This document shows, one piece after another, positions 10,103-20,923 of a DNA stretch of 54,573 bases (within the stretch, counting starts at the first letter, position 1; each line of letters begins with the position of its first letter). The DNA is from Lingula anatina (lineage: Eukaryota; Brachiopoda; Lingulata; Lingulida; Lingulidae). The notes under the pieces are model-generated. The model saw nothing but the letters and a program-made list of their open reading frames with translations, had not been told where the DNA came from and did not search any database. The DNA lies in NCBI RefSeq assembly GCF_001039355.2, contig NW_019774225.1, positions 538,675 to 593,247 of the forward strand. The letters run 5' to 3'. The position numbers were made by a program, and so were the translations under genes.

Positions 10103-11612
10103 CTGTTTCATGTGTGTATTAAAGTCATAATTGTTTTACTGAGATGCCAGTCTTATCTATCTCTTTAGTGTTAGGACTCTTTACAATTGTTATTCTGTTG
10201 GTATCAGCTGAAACATGAGAACTGAACTCAAATCTAAGGACACACAATACATGTATTTGTTTTGTCTAAACTTAACACATCAAATACATCATGGCATTGA
10301 GTAAAATACAGTAAACCTGGTGATTCTGTATGTTGGAGACAAAAGGGGGGTGTTAGTCTGTTAATCTGATTGTATTCAGCGAGAGTTTCCATGGAGTTAG
10401 TGCATATTAGCTAGGTCTTTAAATTCAGACTTGCACCCTGAGAGTCAGAGTGTTGTAGCCATAAATAATTTTATTTCATGATTCCTTGCTAGTGGATTAA
10501 AAAATGCACCAAGTTAATTGCTATATCTGCTGAATTATTGTCTTGAATAGAGCAATACAATTATATAATGCAATTCACTTACCACTGGTGTGGACTTCAG
10601 GCTCGTACATGTAGTTCAACTCTGGAATAAGATGTCACATTTATTTGTCATTCACAAGTTATGATATAGATTAAAATATGTATTTGACAGAATTAAAGGA
10701 TCATTTCATCATTTCTGTTCACAGGTTATATTTCATAGGATTATAAGATCAAGTAATCTGTTTTTACCATACATTATACATGACAAAATTAAAAGTTTAT
10801 TTCACCTTTTATTTCCATTGGTTATATCAAATAAAATTAAAAGATCAAGCACCTTTTATTTCCATGTCCAGTTCTCCCCAAGTACAGGTCACTTCCATGC
10901 TGTCCTTAGTGGTCACCTGGAGGCACCTGTTCCTAAAGGGTTCAGGCTCCCATGTCCAGCCAGACCCAGGGTGGTAAGGCTGAATGAATGATGAATGAAT
11001 ACTTAAATAACTTGATAATATGTAAATGTCTAAAATGAAAAATAAAATGTTTATAAATATATACAATAACTGATAAATCAAATACACTAGAAAAATGAAT
11101 GAAGGTATAAAAAATACTTCAACATGTCAGACTTTAAATTTTCTTTTTTAATTTCAAAGAAAATCATTTTTACCTTATATCATTACCTTTGTAAAAAGAT
11201 ATAATACTTACATTTTGTGGCTTTATGAATTTCCATTCCATTTTTGAGCCCTTTGGCAGGAGAAACTCTGCCCTTAGAGACGGAACACCCATTTTGGTGG
11301 TCCTTGACATGTTAATGCCACGCTGGGTGTCCCAGCCTCCAAGGGCAGTTCCCCTGCCCACCACTTTTGCTTTCAACAGATTTTTTGTCAGAATTATTTT
11401 GACATTGGCCTTGGCTGTTCAAAATAAAAGTAAAATAGAAAGAAATCCTATCAATATATCATTTTGATATTTTCACTACAAACATTCAAATTGACCACTT
11501 ATTTAAAGTAAATAAAGAATGGGATATCTTACTTTCATATTACAAAGAAATTAAAAAGTTGTTTTAGGACCATTGTTATGGATTGCCAGCCCATTTATCA
11601 AAACAAATAAAG

Positions 11613-11660
<48 letters not shown>

Positions 11661-12052
11661 CTTACGATCACTGTTCTTTTTTGTTTATTTCAATCTACAT
11701 ATCAGCTGTCATCTGCAATTTTAAAACATATTAAAATATTAAAATGCATTTATTAATACATTAAAATATATTAATAAATAAAATCTTAGTTAAACAAGAT
11801 GCAAATCAGGAATTTCTGTATCTTTATTTGATAGTTTTTGTTAAAAAAACATTTGCACCATTACAAGAATGATCATCAAAACGTTGTGTGACAAGAAATT
11901 TTCAAGAATTTCATTAAGAATGTTAATAATCATTTAAAAATCATGAACAACACTGTAAAAAGGCGCTATGTGAGCTTACTTTATACTTGATACAGGGTTT
12001 CAGTTTGGAATAAAAAAAAAAAAAAACTTACCAGTGACTGTGTAGACATTGT
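8307..12052 (-). CDS. CBM20 (starch/glycogen-binding) domain protein with short repeated 3' exons
   Basis: Carbohydrate-binding protein of the CBM20 type, as in Stbd1 and laforin. Exons read on the minus strand: 12052-12032 (tentative microexon), 11414-11212, 10979-10853, 10621-10583, 10207-10157 (donor mutated), 9696-9637, 9377-9324, 9094-9047, then a terminal exon 8774-8644 or 8350-8307. The CBM20 core is the second plus third exon: VVGRGTALGGWD, an acidic/aliphatic stretch, EFLLPKGSKMEWKFIK, then WTWEPEPFRNR. These match the family's LGNWD, LP.G...EYKFI and WE.GPNR blocks, including the ligand-binding aromatics. All exons after the domain begin and end in phase 1, so any can be skipped without a frame change. 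They encode acidic, Thr/Lys-rich linker text (for example ADIKDTESVSDAEGIKEK). The 5' start is uncertain and no signal peptide was found. AATAAA at 8276-8271 (minus) supports the 8307 end. Confidence 0.68.
8644..8774 (-). CDS. Alternative terminal exon with hydrophobic tail encoded by a microsatellite
   Basis: This is the penultimate 3' exon option of the CBM20 gene (acceptor TATATTTCAG, phase 1, matching the upstream exon). It encodes SRPSRWKFLGLF, a basic cluster FRRRSRTQ, then MVIIIIVVVIFVVVI-E and TAA. The hydrophobic run comes straight from a (ATT)n/(GTT)n tract. Fifteen hydrophobic residues preceded by a basic patch at the extreme C-terminus would suit a tail anchor in the ER or outer mitochondrial membrane. 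The stop codon overlaps an AATAAA. A weak internal donor (TTAG|GTCTTT, phase 1) could instead join this exon to 8350-8307 and remove the tail. Confidence 0.45.
8956..8978. repeat. (GT)n microsatellite
   Basis: A simple dinucleotide run lies between two short exons of the CBM20 gene. Further GT runs occur at 9558-9575 and 10074-10101, each in an intron of the same exon array. Confidence 0.9.
9752..10015. mobile_element. Palindromic foldback MITE in the CBM20 gene
   Basis: About 264 bp. The left arm starts TAAGGCTTCATTCACATG and the right arm ends CATGTGAACGAAGCCTTA. The arms remain complementary almost to the centre: TTCTATTCGCGGTAT, TGATCAC, GTGCCCTGAATATCCCGC, and GCCAGTAATTA on the right. 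A short loop contains two copies of AGTTACTATA. Each arm is roughly 120 bp, so the whole element could extrude as a hairpin. It lies in the intron between two homologous short exons and has no coding capacity. Confidence 0.85.
10900..10979 (-). other. CBM20 C-terminal block (WEPEPFRNR) exon
   Basis: Part of the exon 10979-10853, which starts in phase 0 immediately after KFIKPQN of the preceding exon. WTWEPEPFRNRCLQVTTK corresponds to the WE.GPNR.. block of CBM20 domains. The exon continues through CTWGELDMEIK and leaves in phase 1. Confidence 0.65.
11613..11658. repeat. (AC)n microsatellite
   Basis: Uninterrupted AC dinucleotide run of about 46 bp in an intron of the CBM20 gene. Confidence 0.95.
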
Positions 12053-12380
12053 CTATTTGCTTTGTTTACAAAACAATGAAATTTAATAAGAATAATTATT
12101 GTATAAAGAAATTTCATTGGACGGCTCCTGTATTGTTTACATAACTTTCAACCAATCAGATTGACGCTTCGTTGAAGCTCATGACTTTGAGTCTATTTTT
12201 GCTAAATACACAATATATAACACAATGCCTGGACCCTGGTAATTTCTGTTGTAGTGCCAGAACCCTCTCCTTCCTTCCACGAGTTTCCTAGACAGCAGGC
12301 GGTGAACCTGTTGCTAATACTGGCAACTATATTGTACATCCATTACAAATCCAAAGTCTCACCTCGGGGGCGTCTCGATA

Positions 12381-12524
12381 GTCCGAAGGTTCATTGGTCC
12401 GAAGGTTCATTGGTCCGAAAAGTGGTAACATTTTCGTCGATTTTTTAATCAAGGGTTCATTGGTCCGAAGGTTCTATAGTGAACATTCGGACCAATGAAC
12501 CTTCGGAATATTGAACCTTCGGAC
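12381..12524. mobile_element. Inverted-repeat element with GTCCGAAGGTTCATTGG units
   Basis: GTCCGAAGGTTCA at 12381 is mirrored by the terminal GAACCTTCGGAC ending at 12524. Internal copies of GGTTCATTGGTCCGAA occur three times on the plus strand and once inverted (TTCGGACCAATGAACC). About 144 bp, no coding capacity. It looks like a short non-autonomous repeat built from iterated subterminal units. Confidence 0.75.
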
Positions 12525-12529
12525 TCTTG

Positions 12530-13165
12530 CATAGCGCCATCTACAATAAACAATGTTTATAAATGTGGCGTGTCAGGCAAAGGGTGATGCCGAAAGCCAA
12601 ATTTTCATCAAATGTTCTGTACACTTAGTGGCATCTTCCACCAGGACACTTTTCTAAGATGGTTCTGTTAAAGATTCTTTCGGCAAACTTAATCCGTAAG
12701 TTCAGGATGAGACATCTGAAGTGAAGGACACATATGGTATCGACTGTGTCAGTTGTTCACTGTTCACATCACGATGCAATGTGCTTGTGAAGCTTTTAAA
12801 ATATGTGCTACAGAATGTTGACGTGCAGATAAAAAGTGCTTTTGGAGAACTGGCAAGATTGCACACCGTCATCTACTTCAAGTTTTGCCATTCTCTTTTC
12901 ATCTGTAGTTTTGCATTGGCTTATGAAGGTAAGATAATTAACTGGAGAACTGATGTATCTAATCTATAAGTAGACCTTGTTCGTCTTCAGCCTTGACTTA
13001 CAACAATACTTTATTTTGTAAGTTTTTCATATGTATTTCTTCACAGTTAATATGATGTACACATGTAGAAAACTTACTAAATTACTCTAATATTCTGGAT
13101 CTTAAAGAAAAAGCCTCAGATCACTGACCTTTTTTTTTTTTTGTCTTTTCCAGTCCATCATCTGA
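12530..13165. other. No gene recognised
   Basis: A plus-strand frame around 12721-12969 is open for 82 codons, but I recognise no domain in it. I see no strong splice evidence. Confidence 0.4.
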
Positions 13166-13175
13166 ATCCACACTA

Positions 13176-13336
13176 CACTGTACTACACTGTACTAGGAGA
13201 CACAGGACTATACTGCCACAATGGAACACAATGACTCCAGACTACTACACTGTACTAGGAGGCAGAGGACTATACTGCCACAATGGAACACAATGACTCC
13301 AGACTACTACACTGTACTAGGAGGGACAGGACTATG
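13176..13336. repeat. 62-bp minisatellite, about 2.6 copies
   Basis: The landmark AGGACTAT occurs at 13204, 13266 and 13328, a period of 62 bp. The unit contains ACTGCCACAATGGAACACAA, then TGACTCCAGACTACTACACT and GTACTAGGAGG. Copies 1 and 2 are nearly identical, copy 3 is partial. The short unit TACACTGTAC is itself iterated at the left edge. Confidence 0.85.
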
Positions 13337-13577
13337 TTGTGAACCGTCTAAAATGACTTTAACTTTAATTTATAACTGTACTGAATTCCAGTGTATCAAT
13401 TTCCATTAACGAATTAACTAATCTATGGGCTCCGACATGACTCCAGATTCGACTCAGTCTTTCACTTTACGTGCACAGAGAAGCATAACAGAACAACCTC
13501 ACATCTTCAGTCTCAGATCAAAAGTGTCTTTATTATGGACAAGCTTCAAGTTATATACAGATTATCTACAGGGAATC

Positions 13578-13640
13578 TATGTGTACATGTGGCTGCTACT
13601 TATTTACATGCGTGTACATGTGGCTGCTACTTATTTACAT
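13578..13640. repeat. Tandem duplication of an approximately 32-bp unit
   Basis: GTGTACATGTGGCTGCTACT TATTTACAT appears twice in succession. Such recent short duplications are common in this interval. Confidence 0.8.
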
Positions 13641-13644
13641 ACTA

Positions 13645-15430
13645 ATTGTTGTGCAATATTAACAGGTGATATGCATCTGCCTAAGGAATAGGCCTACCTA
13701 TGGGCCTCTACCGAAAATAATATTTATGTATGCAGGACAGATGCAAATTATATAATAATACGTTGATTAACTCTGAATACACAATGTGGAGTTAGTGCAG
13801 GATTCCACACGCCTTCCCCTCTTTATAAAAAATAATGGTACATTATTTTTAAAATTATATCAACGTGAACAATAAAAGTTCCCGGAATATAAAAATCCTT
13901 TTCATTAAACTCAATTAAGCCATCTATACAGTTATGCCAAATTTTAATTTTGGATGCTTGATCCGTATGTATAAATGTATCCTTTGAACAAAAAATACAT
14001 TTTTTTTTTCAGAGTTAAAATTTTATCATATTCCTATCACATACCGTTACTACAACAACAATGATGATTATTATGATATTAACTCCTAATTTTATCTAAT
14101 TTCATACTTCTATAATTAACATAGGAGATTCTATCTTTAAGAGATATTTTATCAAATATATACCTGTATATATATATTTATATCCAATTACAATAATAGC
14201 CAAAGCAATAATTGTTTTTAAGCATTTTTTCAAATAACACGTCATTTATACAATACTCTGTTTAGACAAATCATTAAATTCTGCTTTAAACACATCATTA
14301 TTCGATAGTTCAGTTATAACATATCTTTATACAAAACTCTGGAATGATCTGTAGATCTTCAACAGATTTTGTTTTTCATTCTGTTCGGGTGTCCAGTTCA
14401 CCCAACCTCTACCAGCCAAACCTGGCAGAGTAGCCGGATTAGTCGCCGAACTACTCGACTCTTCTCTCTATTCAGACTTTTCACCGATTCCAAACGTTCA
14501 TTTCCCGGTCCGTTTCAGGGTCGTTGGGGTGTGGATGTGGAAGTATTTTTTTTTTCCAGTGTCGGCACGTAACGTAGAGCCTGACGCTAATCCAGGGTCG
14601 CAGTGTCGCAGACCTTGACGCTGAAAGAGACCCTTGCCACCAAAACCCATGCAAAAGATTGCAATAAGGAATTGCCGACACCCAATCCGAAACCATAAAA
14701 CAGATCCCGACAAAAAACTGATATCTATTAAACATAAATTGTGGTTAATCTAACCCTTACATAAGCATCTATAGATAGCCAGGCTTCTCATCTAAAGGAA
14801 AAAAAATAGAATCATTAATATAACACAACATTACAAAATAGGATTCCCCACATATTTCATCATTTTTTTTTTAATCAACTCGGGGCTGTGGTTCTCCGGA
14901 GTGAGGCTCGTCTCACCTAAAGGAAAAAATTAAAGGCTTTAATAAAAATAAAACATTAAAAAAATCAATATCCAGCACTGCCGGACCTACAATTATCGTT
15001 CTGACCCGCACTTGCTAGGCCAAGTAAAATAAATTTCCTCAAAATTTGTAGGTCTTACGTGTCCTTTATAGTACACCCATACATTTATTAAAACATTAAA
15101 ATATAATCCCATGGACGCTCTTCACATCTTGTTTTGAAGTTCCCTTCACTTCTCGACTTTTCCTTCTGGAAAATACAAAGAAAAATACATGTTCATATAT
15201 ATTTCGAATCATCGACGCATTCGATATATTTTCTTTCTTTATCAAGATACCTAACTGCCCGATAACTTTACTAATAACACTTATTTCTGGTACAGTCTGT
15301 GTATTACTCAATTCTATCAAAGTTTATACCCATCATCGAAAATAACCTTATCACATTGAAAATAACCTTATCCCTTAATTAATCCCACAGATACTCTGGG
15401 TTTCAATTTATGAAATTAGACGACTCTCAC
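13645..15430. other. No gene recognised
   Basis: AT-rich with several poly-T runs. The palindromic TGTGGAGTTAGTGCAGGATTCCACA at about 13787-13811 and a GC-richer block at 14380-14720 stand out. I could not tie either to a gene, LTR or known element. A 19-bp duplication (GAAAATAACCTTATC) lies at about 15338-15372. Confidence 0.35.
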
Positions 15431-15438
15431 CTAAGNCT

Positions 15439-15444
15439 TTTATT
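15439..15444 (-). promoter_or_regulatory. Polyadenylation signal AATAAA of locus A
   Basis: AATAAA on the minus strand lies about 32 nt downstream of the in-frame TAG of locus A. This supports exon 9 as the last exon of that gene. Confidence 0.6.
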
Positions 15445-15475
15445 TGAGGAATTTTCCAGCTCTCCGCAACTCAAC

Positions 15476-18400
15476 CTACCAGTAATCCAGCTGCTCCATT
15501 CCCATGAGAGCCGTGGTTCCTACCCACTGCCGTGTGACCTCATTGCTTGGACCCATCACCCAGCCGGCCTTGGCGTCTCGGAGAAGACGCTCAATGCCTG
15601 CAATATTGTTAAATTTATATGATATTAATTTTGTGTGTTACTAAAAATGGGTTGTTGGTTCAAGTGTTGTTAGTTTGTTCGTATTACGTATTATTCAGCC
15701 GGTCTTTTAAATCAAACAGGAGTATCATAATATCATCCCTAACAACCCGAAAAGACTGCATTCTTGTCAACAACGTTTTGATGGATTCATCTATACGCTG
15801 CCCACCTTATGAAATGATACACTGTGCCTAGGCAATACACATGAATCTGGCAGAGTTTCATTTCGAACTGAAACTCACCCAATTCTGTCTTGTATCCAGA
15901 ACCACCGCAGGCGTGAAGCATTACATCGGAAACATGTCCGACATTTTTGGCCGCTGCAAACTTTATCTGCCAGCCCCAGTGCAAGAAGTCTGTTCTGAAA
16001 CGATTATAAAGTCACCATTCTTTATTATTATATCGTTCAGTTCAGGGAATAAAAATAGACCTTAACAATTTCAGTCTCCTTTAGCCATTTCCAAGAAATA
16101 ATACTTTTCAAGCGACTGATATACCTGTAGATGGAATAAAATTCTACACATTTTTCACGTTGAGATGCTTTAACAATTTTCCAAAGTTTTTCTAGTTTTA
16201 TATCTGGAATGCGTGTAGTAGGACGAGTTACTGCTCTGAATCGTAGCCCGTTTCTCAGCCTCACTTTGCCCTTCTCACCTTGGCATGACCTTGAGGTCAC
16301 TGTGGATGGTCCAATCATTATTATTTGTTGCCAAATCCATTCCATGAGCCACATTGAAAACAAAAGCTCGGCAGGCATTAGTGTCTATGATGCACTCTCC
16401 GAAGTAGTCCTAGAATAGAATAAATCATAATTGTTGTTGAGAATACACAACGATACATTATCAGTGGCGGATTTGGGGGGGGGGGCAGATTCAGGTTTGA
16501 TTTCTGAAAAAAAACACACCAATGATCCCCTCCTGAAATTAGAAGTATGACTTGCCGAATCATAGTTCTAAACCATACCAAATGGCACTGTTCTTCCACT
16601 AAAATACACGAATTTTTCGGGGCCCTTCAGAGGCGCGGCTTCGCATCCGCAGACCCCCCTCCAAATAATCCTGGATCTGCCCCTTGTAACCTGTTTTGTA
16701 ATAAAATTAAATACCAAAATTAGTTACTCAATACAAAACAGCCTATATACTTAACAAAGACGTAATCCAATCAGCGTCTCTTTATCTATTGATTTATATT
16801 CCTTTGTTACAATCTATTACAATTATTTATTTCGCCTTACATATAAACAGTTGATCAATTTAATCAGTCGTGTTAACGTTTCCTATAACTTGTTAAAGAG
16901 AACAATTTAATCAATATTGCACTCTCCTTGTGTTACTTTGCTTATTCAAGATACATGTATGTGACAAATAGCTAGTGTTAGCCCAACAGGTCGAAGACAT
17001 CGTACATACTGACCAACAAGGGGAATGATATTTCGCATTGTCCATAAAAATGGAAAATCAAATCAACAGCGCCAGCATACGATTTAAAGCTGCCACATTC
17101 GCCGTACTACGGAGGATCACTCAAGATAGAACTCAAGTAAACGCACGTGAATTCAGAAACACGTGCAGATGACGTCATCGTACCTGGATTGTGGGATAGT
17201 CGCAAACTCGGAGTCCGGTGTCAGCGTGGTCCTTCTCCGTGGCATGTCTACAAGCAACATCGATACAACCAAAGGCTATACCGTTCCAACAGGAGGCAGT
17301 CAGTAGCAAGAACCACGTGTCAACAACTTCATCGTTAATAGCTGCACCTTCACCTACGATACACATGAAAAAGAAATAATTTAAAATTGACATACTAAAA
17401 CACCGCTGTTCATGTTCCATAAATGACTTTTTAAAGTTGTACTCCACGCTGTACTTACTCAGAATATGTTGAAAATTTCCCAATGCCTAAAATGAAGCCA
17501 TGAACTAGGCGTGACAGCATTATACAGAAATTTTAATTTAAATTTAAAAAGAAGCAATGCTCTTTAACCAATAAACTCTTTATCTAGCCAAATCGTTCTA
17601 AAATTGATGATTTGTAAATCAAACCCACCATATCTCATATTTTGCCTTTAGGAGAGTGCCTCAAACATTAGAAACTTAGAACGTAAAATAGTTTATAAAC
17701 TTGGCAACGGTTTTGGTCAATGTTTAGCAGCATGGGGAATGAATTGAAATGCTCCTGGGAAACTGCATGTTAACTATACAATGGCTAATGCTCAAGTGTG
17801 AGTTAAATTATCAGAGAATAAATCAATCTAGCAACGGGATTTAGATCTATTAACGGGACTTAAATATTCAACATAATTTATTTCTTATACATCCAAATGA
17901 GAGGAAAGGTATTTGGATAAAAAGGATGAATGTCTGACGTACCGAGTTCTCCAACCTGCCTTTCTTTGCTCAGCACGCCCTCTGTTATAAGTACACCAGA
18001 CTGGTTACCATGGAGACCTAAGGATTTCCAATCGTCTGCATGAGCACGAACCTCGTCCTGTAATTTTGAAAGTAAAATTTAATCTAATGGATAAATGCTC
18101 TGGTTTAATGAGTAAGCACAACGGCTGAATTATTCCACGAAGAGTTTTACATGCATTTATATTTTACATCATAGCATGTATGTATCTCATCAGTTTATTA
18201 GCTTCAATCAAAACATGGCTTTAACGTACGTGTGAATTATGCAAAAAAAAATATAATAAAAAAAAATAAAAAAAACAAAGCAAACTGTTTTGAAAGCAAA
18301 TATAAAAAACAGTGTTCTTAACCTAATGACATTGCTTTCGATAATCCAAATGGTTCCTCTTCAAATTCTGTACAAATATTACTATCGATATTGGGATTTG

Positions 18401-20923
18401 AACTATACCAACCTTGAACAGTAAAAATACGGACAGGTCGGAATAGTCGCCGCCAAAGCCCGGGCTAGTGGTTTGGACGACGTAGAAGTCTGCAAATCCG
18501 GCGCTGGTTGTCCAGGAGGCGTACTTTAACATCTGGAACCTGCCATCCTTGGTATACCGGTTCTTAGAGGACAGTGGGTACCAAAAATGGCCACCTAGGA
18601 GATATCGATACCATTCATGTACTACTGATGTTTTGGCCATGTGTTTTAAAAATACCACATCAGCTGTATAGGGCAAGTTTGCAAGTTGTAAAAAGGTGGG
18701 GTAGATAATATAATGTGATAAACTATAACTGAATGGAAATCGTACAGCTATGACTCTTTTGGCTTATGTAAACTTAAATGAAACAGATTTTCTCACGAGT
18801 GTAGTATAAATAAATAAATAAATAAATAAATAAATTATCTTCTTTACCTGTTGCGGGATCACTAAAAGACTCAGTCCCTACCAGCTTGTCTTTGTCCAAA
18901 CGTCGGAGAACACTTTTGATTAGTTCGTTGTTATGGTAACGAAGAAGAAGACCACTCACTGCGCCCACGTGCATACCTAGAATGACGTCATAAATGAAGA
19001 AAATGGCCTAAACAAGGATCTAACAAGTCTACAATTTTAATTGATTTTTTTTTAATTCCCTTTTAAATCTTCAAAAATTGATCACTGTGGAGAACAATAA
19101 TAATTTCTAATAACAGATATTGGACATTAAGGTCTCGTTGCTTAATTTTTATTTTCAATTTTTTTGCTTTCTCGCAGATATGAAAACAAAATTCTTTAGG
19201 TATACATTTTAGTACTGAGCCAATGTTTTCCAATTTATTTCACCTAACAGAACGTCCGGCCTATAGATGGCGTAACTTACAGTAAACCATAGCAGTGCTG
19301 GGACACCCATAACGGGCAATAGTCTCCACCACCATGGCGGCACACACGTGGTTCTCGCCCAGCCCGCCGAGGTCCTTCGGTACAATCAATCCCAGCAGCC
19401 CCAGCTCCGTCATGGCGTCCAAGTTTTCTCTTGGGAATTCATATGTCTCGTCATATCTTACCTGGTTGATTATAAGATGTAAATTCAGGAATGAGAATGG
19501 GGAATTACACCTTCTTGAATCTATGTACATGTGTTGTTGAATGGAGAATATCCATATCAATTGGTATTATGATATAAATTTGAGAGACAATTTACAGACA
19601 TAGGCCGCAATAATTAAGAGGCCTAACTGCCCCCCACCCCCCCTACGTCTAGTTCGGCCTTGTCAGACATCTGTCAGTAAGCAAGGAGGCAAAGAGAGGG
19701 GCTTCTTCATCTGCCATTTATTTGTTTACGACCCTGCCCCCAACATACTAAAACATTTGCTTCCTGTTTTCATAAAATACATAATAAATTACATTTTTAT
19801 GGCGCATTCCATCAAAATCTCGATGCGCTTTACAGAATATCTTTAACAATTTAAAACACTGTTTATTAATCAATTACAAATATTAAATTCAATTAAGCCA
19901 TTAATAAAATAAATAAATAAAACATTGCTAGATTTTTGAATGTCATTTTGAAGTACTCATATTTTGTGAATATGAGACCAAGGCACGAAGAGGAAAGTAA
20001 GTAAGCATACTTCGTGAAGTCATGTGTGTCAGTAGCGCTTAGCAAGTACAAAGAGTGTATCTACCGGGCTTAGTGATGTAGTCATCTGTACTGTTAACAA
20101 GATTTCACATGCACTGTGCAAACAGACACGATATTGCTTTGAATCCTAAATGGTAAAGCGAAGTTTTAAAGATACAAATTAGGCCCTTATCGGCCTGATT
20201 CCTGTTACAGGCAGTAATAGCATTAAAATGCACTCGCTCTTTAAAAAGAAATATAGAAAAAAAAGAGAAAGTCTGACAGAAAAAAGCATGAAAAAGAAGA
20301 GAGGAATATCAATAAATAAATAAATAAATAAATAAAAACATACACGCGTGAAAAGTGGACCAACTTTTAAATGATAGTGCACTGGTCCATTTTAGGTATC
20401 GCGTTGTCAATCTGGCTCTGGATTTGAGCCTAGAAGGGGCAGCTATTATGAATATATGGCATCAAAATAAAAAAAAAGTGAAATTTAATATTCAGCAGTG
20501 TTTTAAATGGCGCACTACTTTCCGTGCCCCCTTTGACATAAGATCGTGACGTCGTGTCATTTGTGCATCCAGTATTACTTTGCGTGATGCTATGTCTAGA
20601 ACTCTCGGGCTATTGACTGTAGTCTGGGCGCTTTTTAAAGTTAAAAATTTCACTGAATCGTTTTGTGCATTTACAGTGCTACTGGTTTAAATTTAACGCA
20701 TTTTATTACTTGTACAACGGCAAACGTATTACAGATACAATTTAAACTGTGTTGTAATGTAAAAGTCACTTACGGCATTTGGTCGCATCGTCGTTCGGCA
20801 CAGCTCCATCAGCTTGGCCTGCAGTTCCCTCTGTTTATCTGTCAGCACCCACTGATGGTCGTAGTTGAACCCAATCCCCCAGTAAGGGCGCTTACCCCAG
20901 GGTTTCTCTGCGAACATATCCAT
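15476..20923 (-). CDS. Locus A: acyl-CoA-dehydrogenase-like flavoprotein, single domain, 431 aa
   Basis: Nine exons (minus): 20923-20774, 19461-19281, 18976-18848, 18594-18413, 18057-17943, 17353-17184, 16409-16279, 15994-15879, 15597-15476. Phases agree throughout, giving 1296 nt including TAG. Domain order follows the acyl-CoA dehydrogenase fold. The N-terminal helical part contains LGLLGLIVPKDLGGLGENH. The middle beta part contains FSDPATGGHFWYPLS and SWTTSAGFADFYVV. The C-terminal helical part contains HACGGSGYKTELG and RLLRDAKAGWVMGPSNEVTR. GGSGYKTE and RLLRDAK match the family's GG.GY..E and R..RDA blocks. The usual catalytic Glu (YEGT) reads MGPS, with Gly at about residue 407. No mitochondrial presequence or PTS1 is evident. 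The protein stops at LDYW-TAG, where locus C splices into a reductase module. Expected cofactor FAD; substrate unknown. Confidence 0.85.
16463..16687. mobile_element. MITE with GTGGCGGATC-type termini in an intergenic part of locus A intron 6
   Basis: The left end CAGTGGCGGATTTGGGGGG and the right end CCTGGATCTGCCCCTTG are inverted relatives. The ends are flanked by long G and C tracts, and the interior includes AAATGGCACTGTTC. The same interior words recur at 23636-23690 (CAGTGCCACTTGGTACGGTTTAGAACTG inverted), so this is a family. Confidence 0.7.
18809..18834. repeat. (AAAT)n microsatellite
   Basis: Short tetranucleotide run TAAATAAATAAA near the 3' side of exon 3 of locus A. A second AAAT run lies at 20310-20335. 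Confidence 0.9.
19780..19880 (-). mobile_element. LINE 3'-end-like fragment
   Basis: The minus strand reads TGTAAAGCGCATCGAGATTT and then GCGCCATAAAAATG. This matches, block for block, the 3' tail of the LINE at 33469-34110 (TGTAAGGCGCTTTGAGATAG then GGCGCCATATAAGAAT). It is probably a short 5'-truncated insertion in intron 1 of locus A. Confidence 0.5.

Noticed and set aside
13176-13640. CRISPR-like array
   Set aside because: Repeats are directly adjacent with no unique spacers, in a eukaryotic intron-rich context. It is a minisatellite.
14369-14735. Possible retroelement end in the GC-richer block
   Set aside because: No reverse transcriptase, integrase, LTR pair or primer-binding site could be identified.
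15096-15320. Additional 3' coding exon of locus A at 15120-15180
   Set aside because: An acceptor-like TTTTCCAG exists, but joining it to exon 9 gives TG-A, an immediate stop. Exon 9 already ends in an in-frame stop followed by AATAAA.
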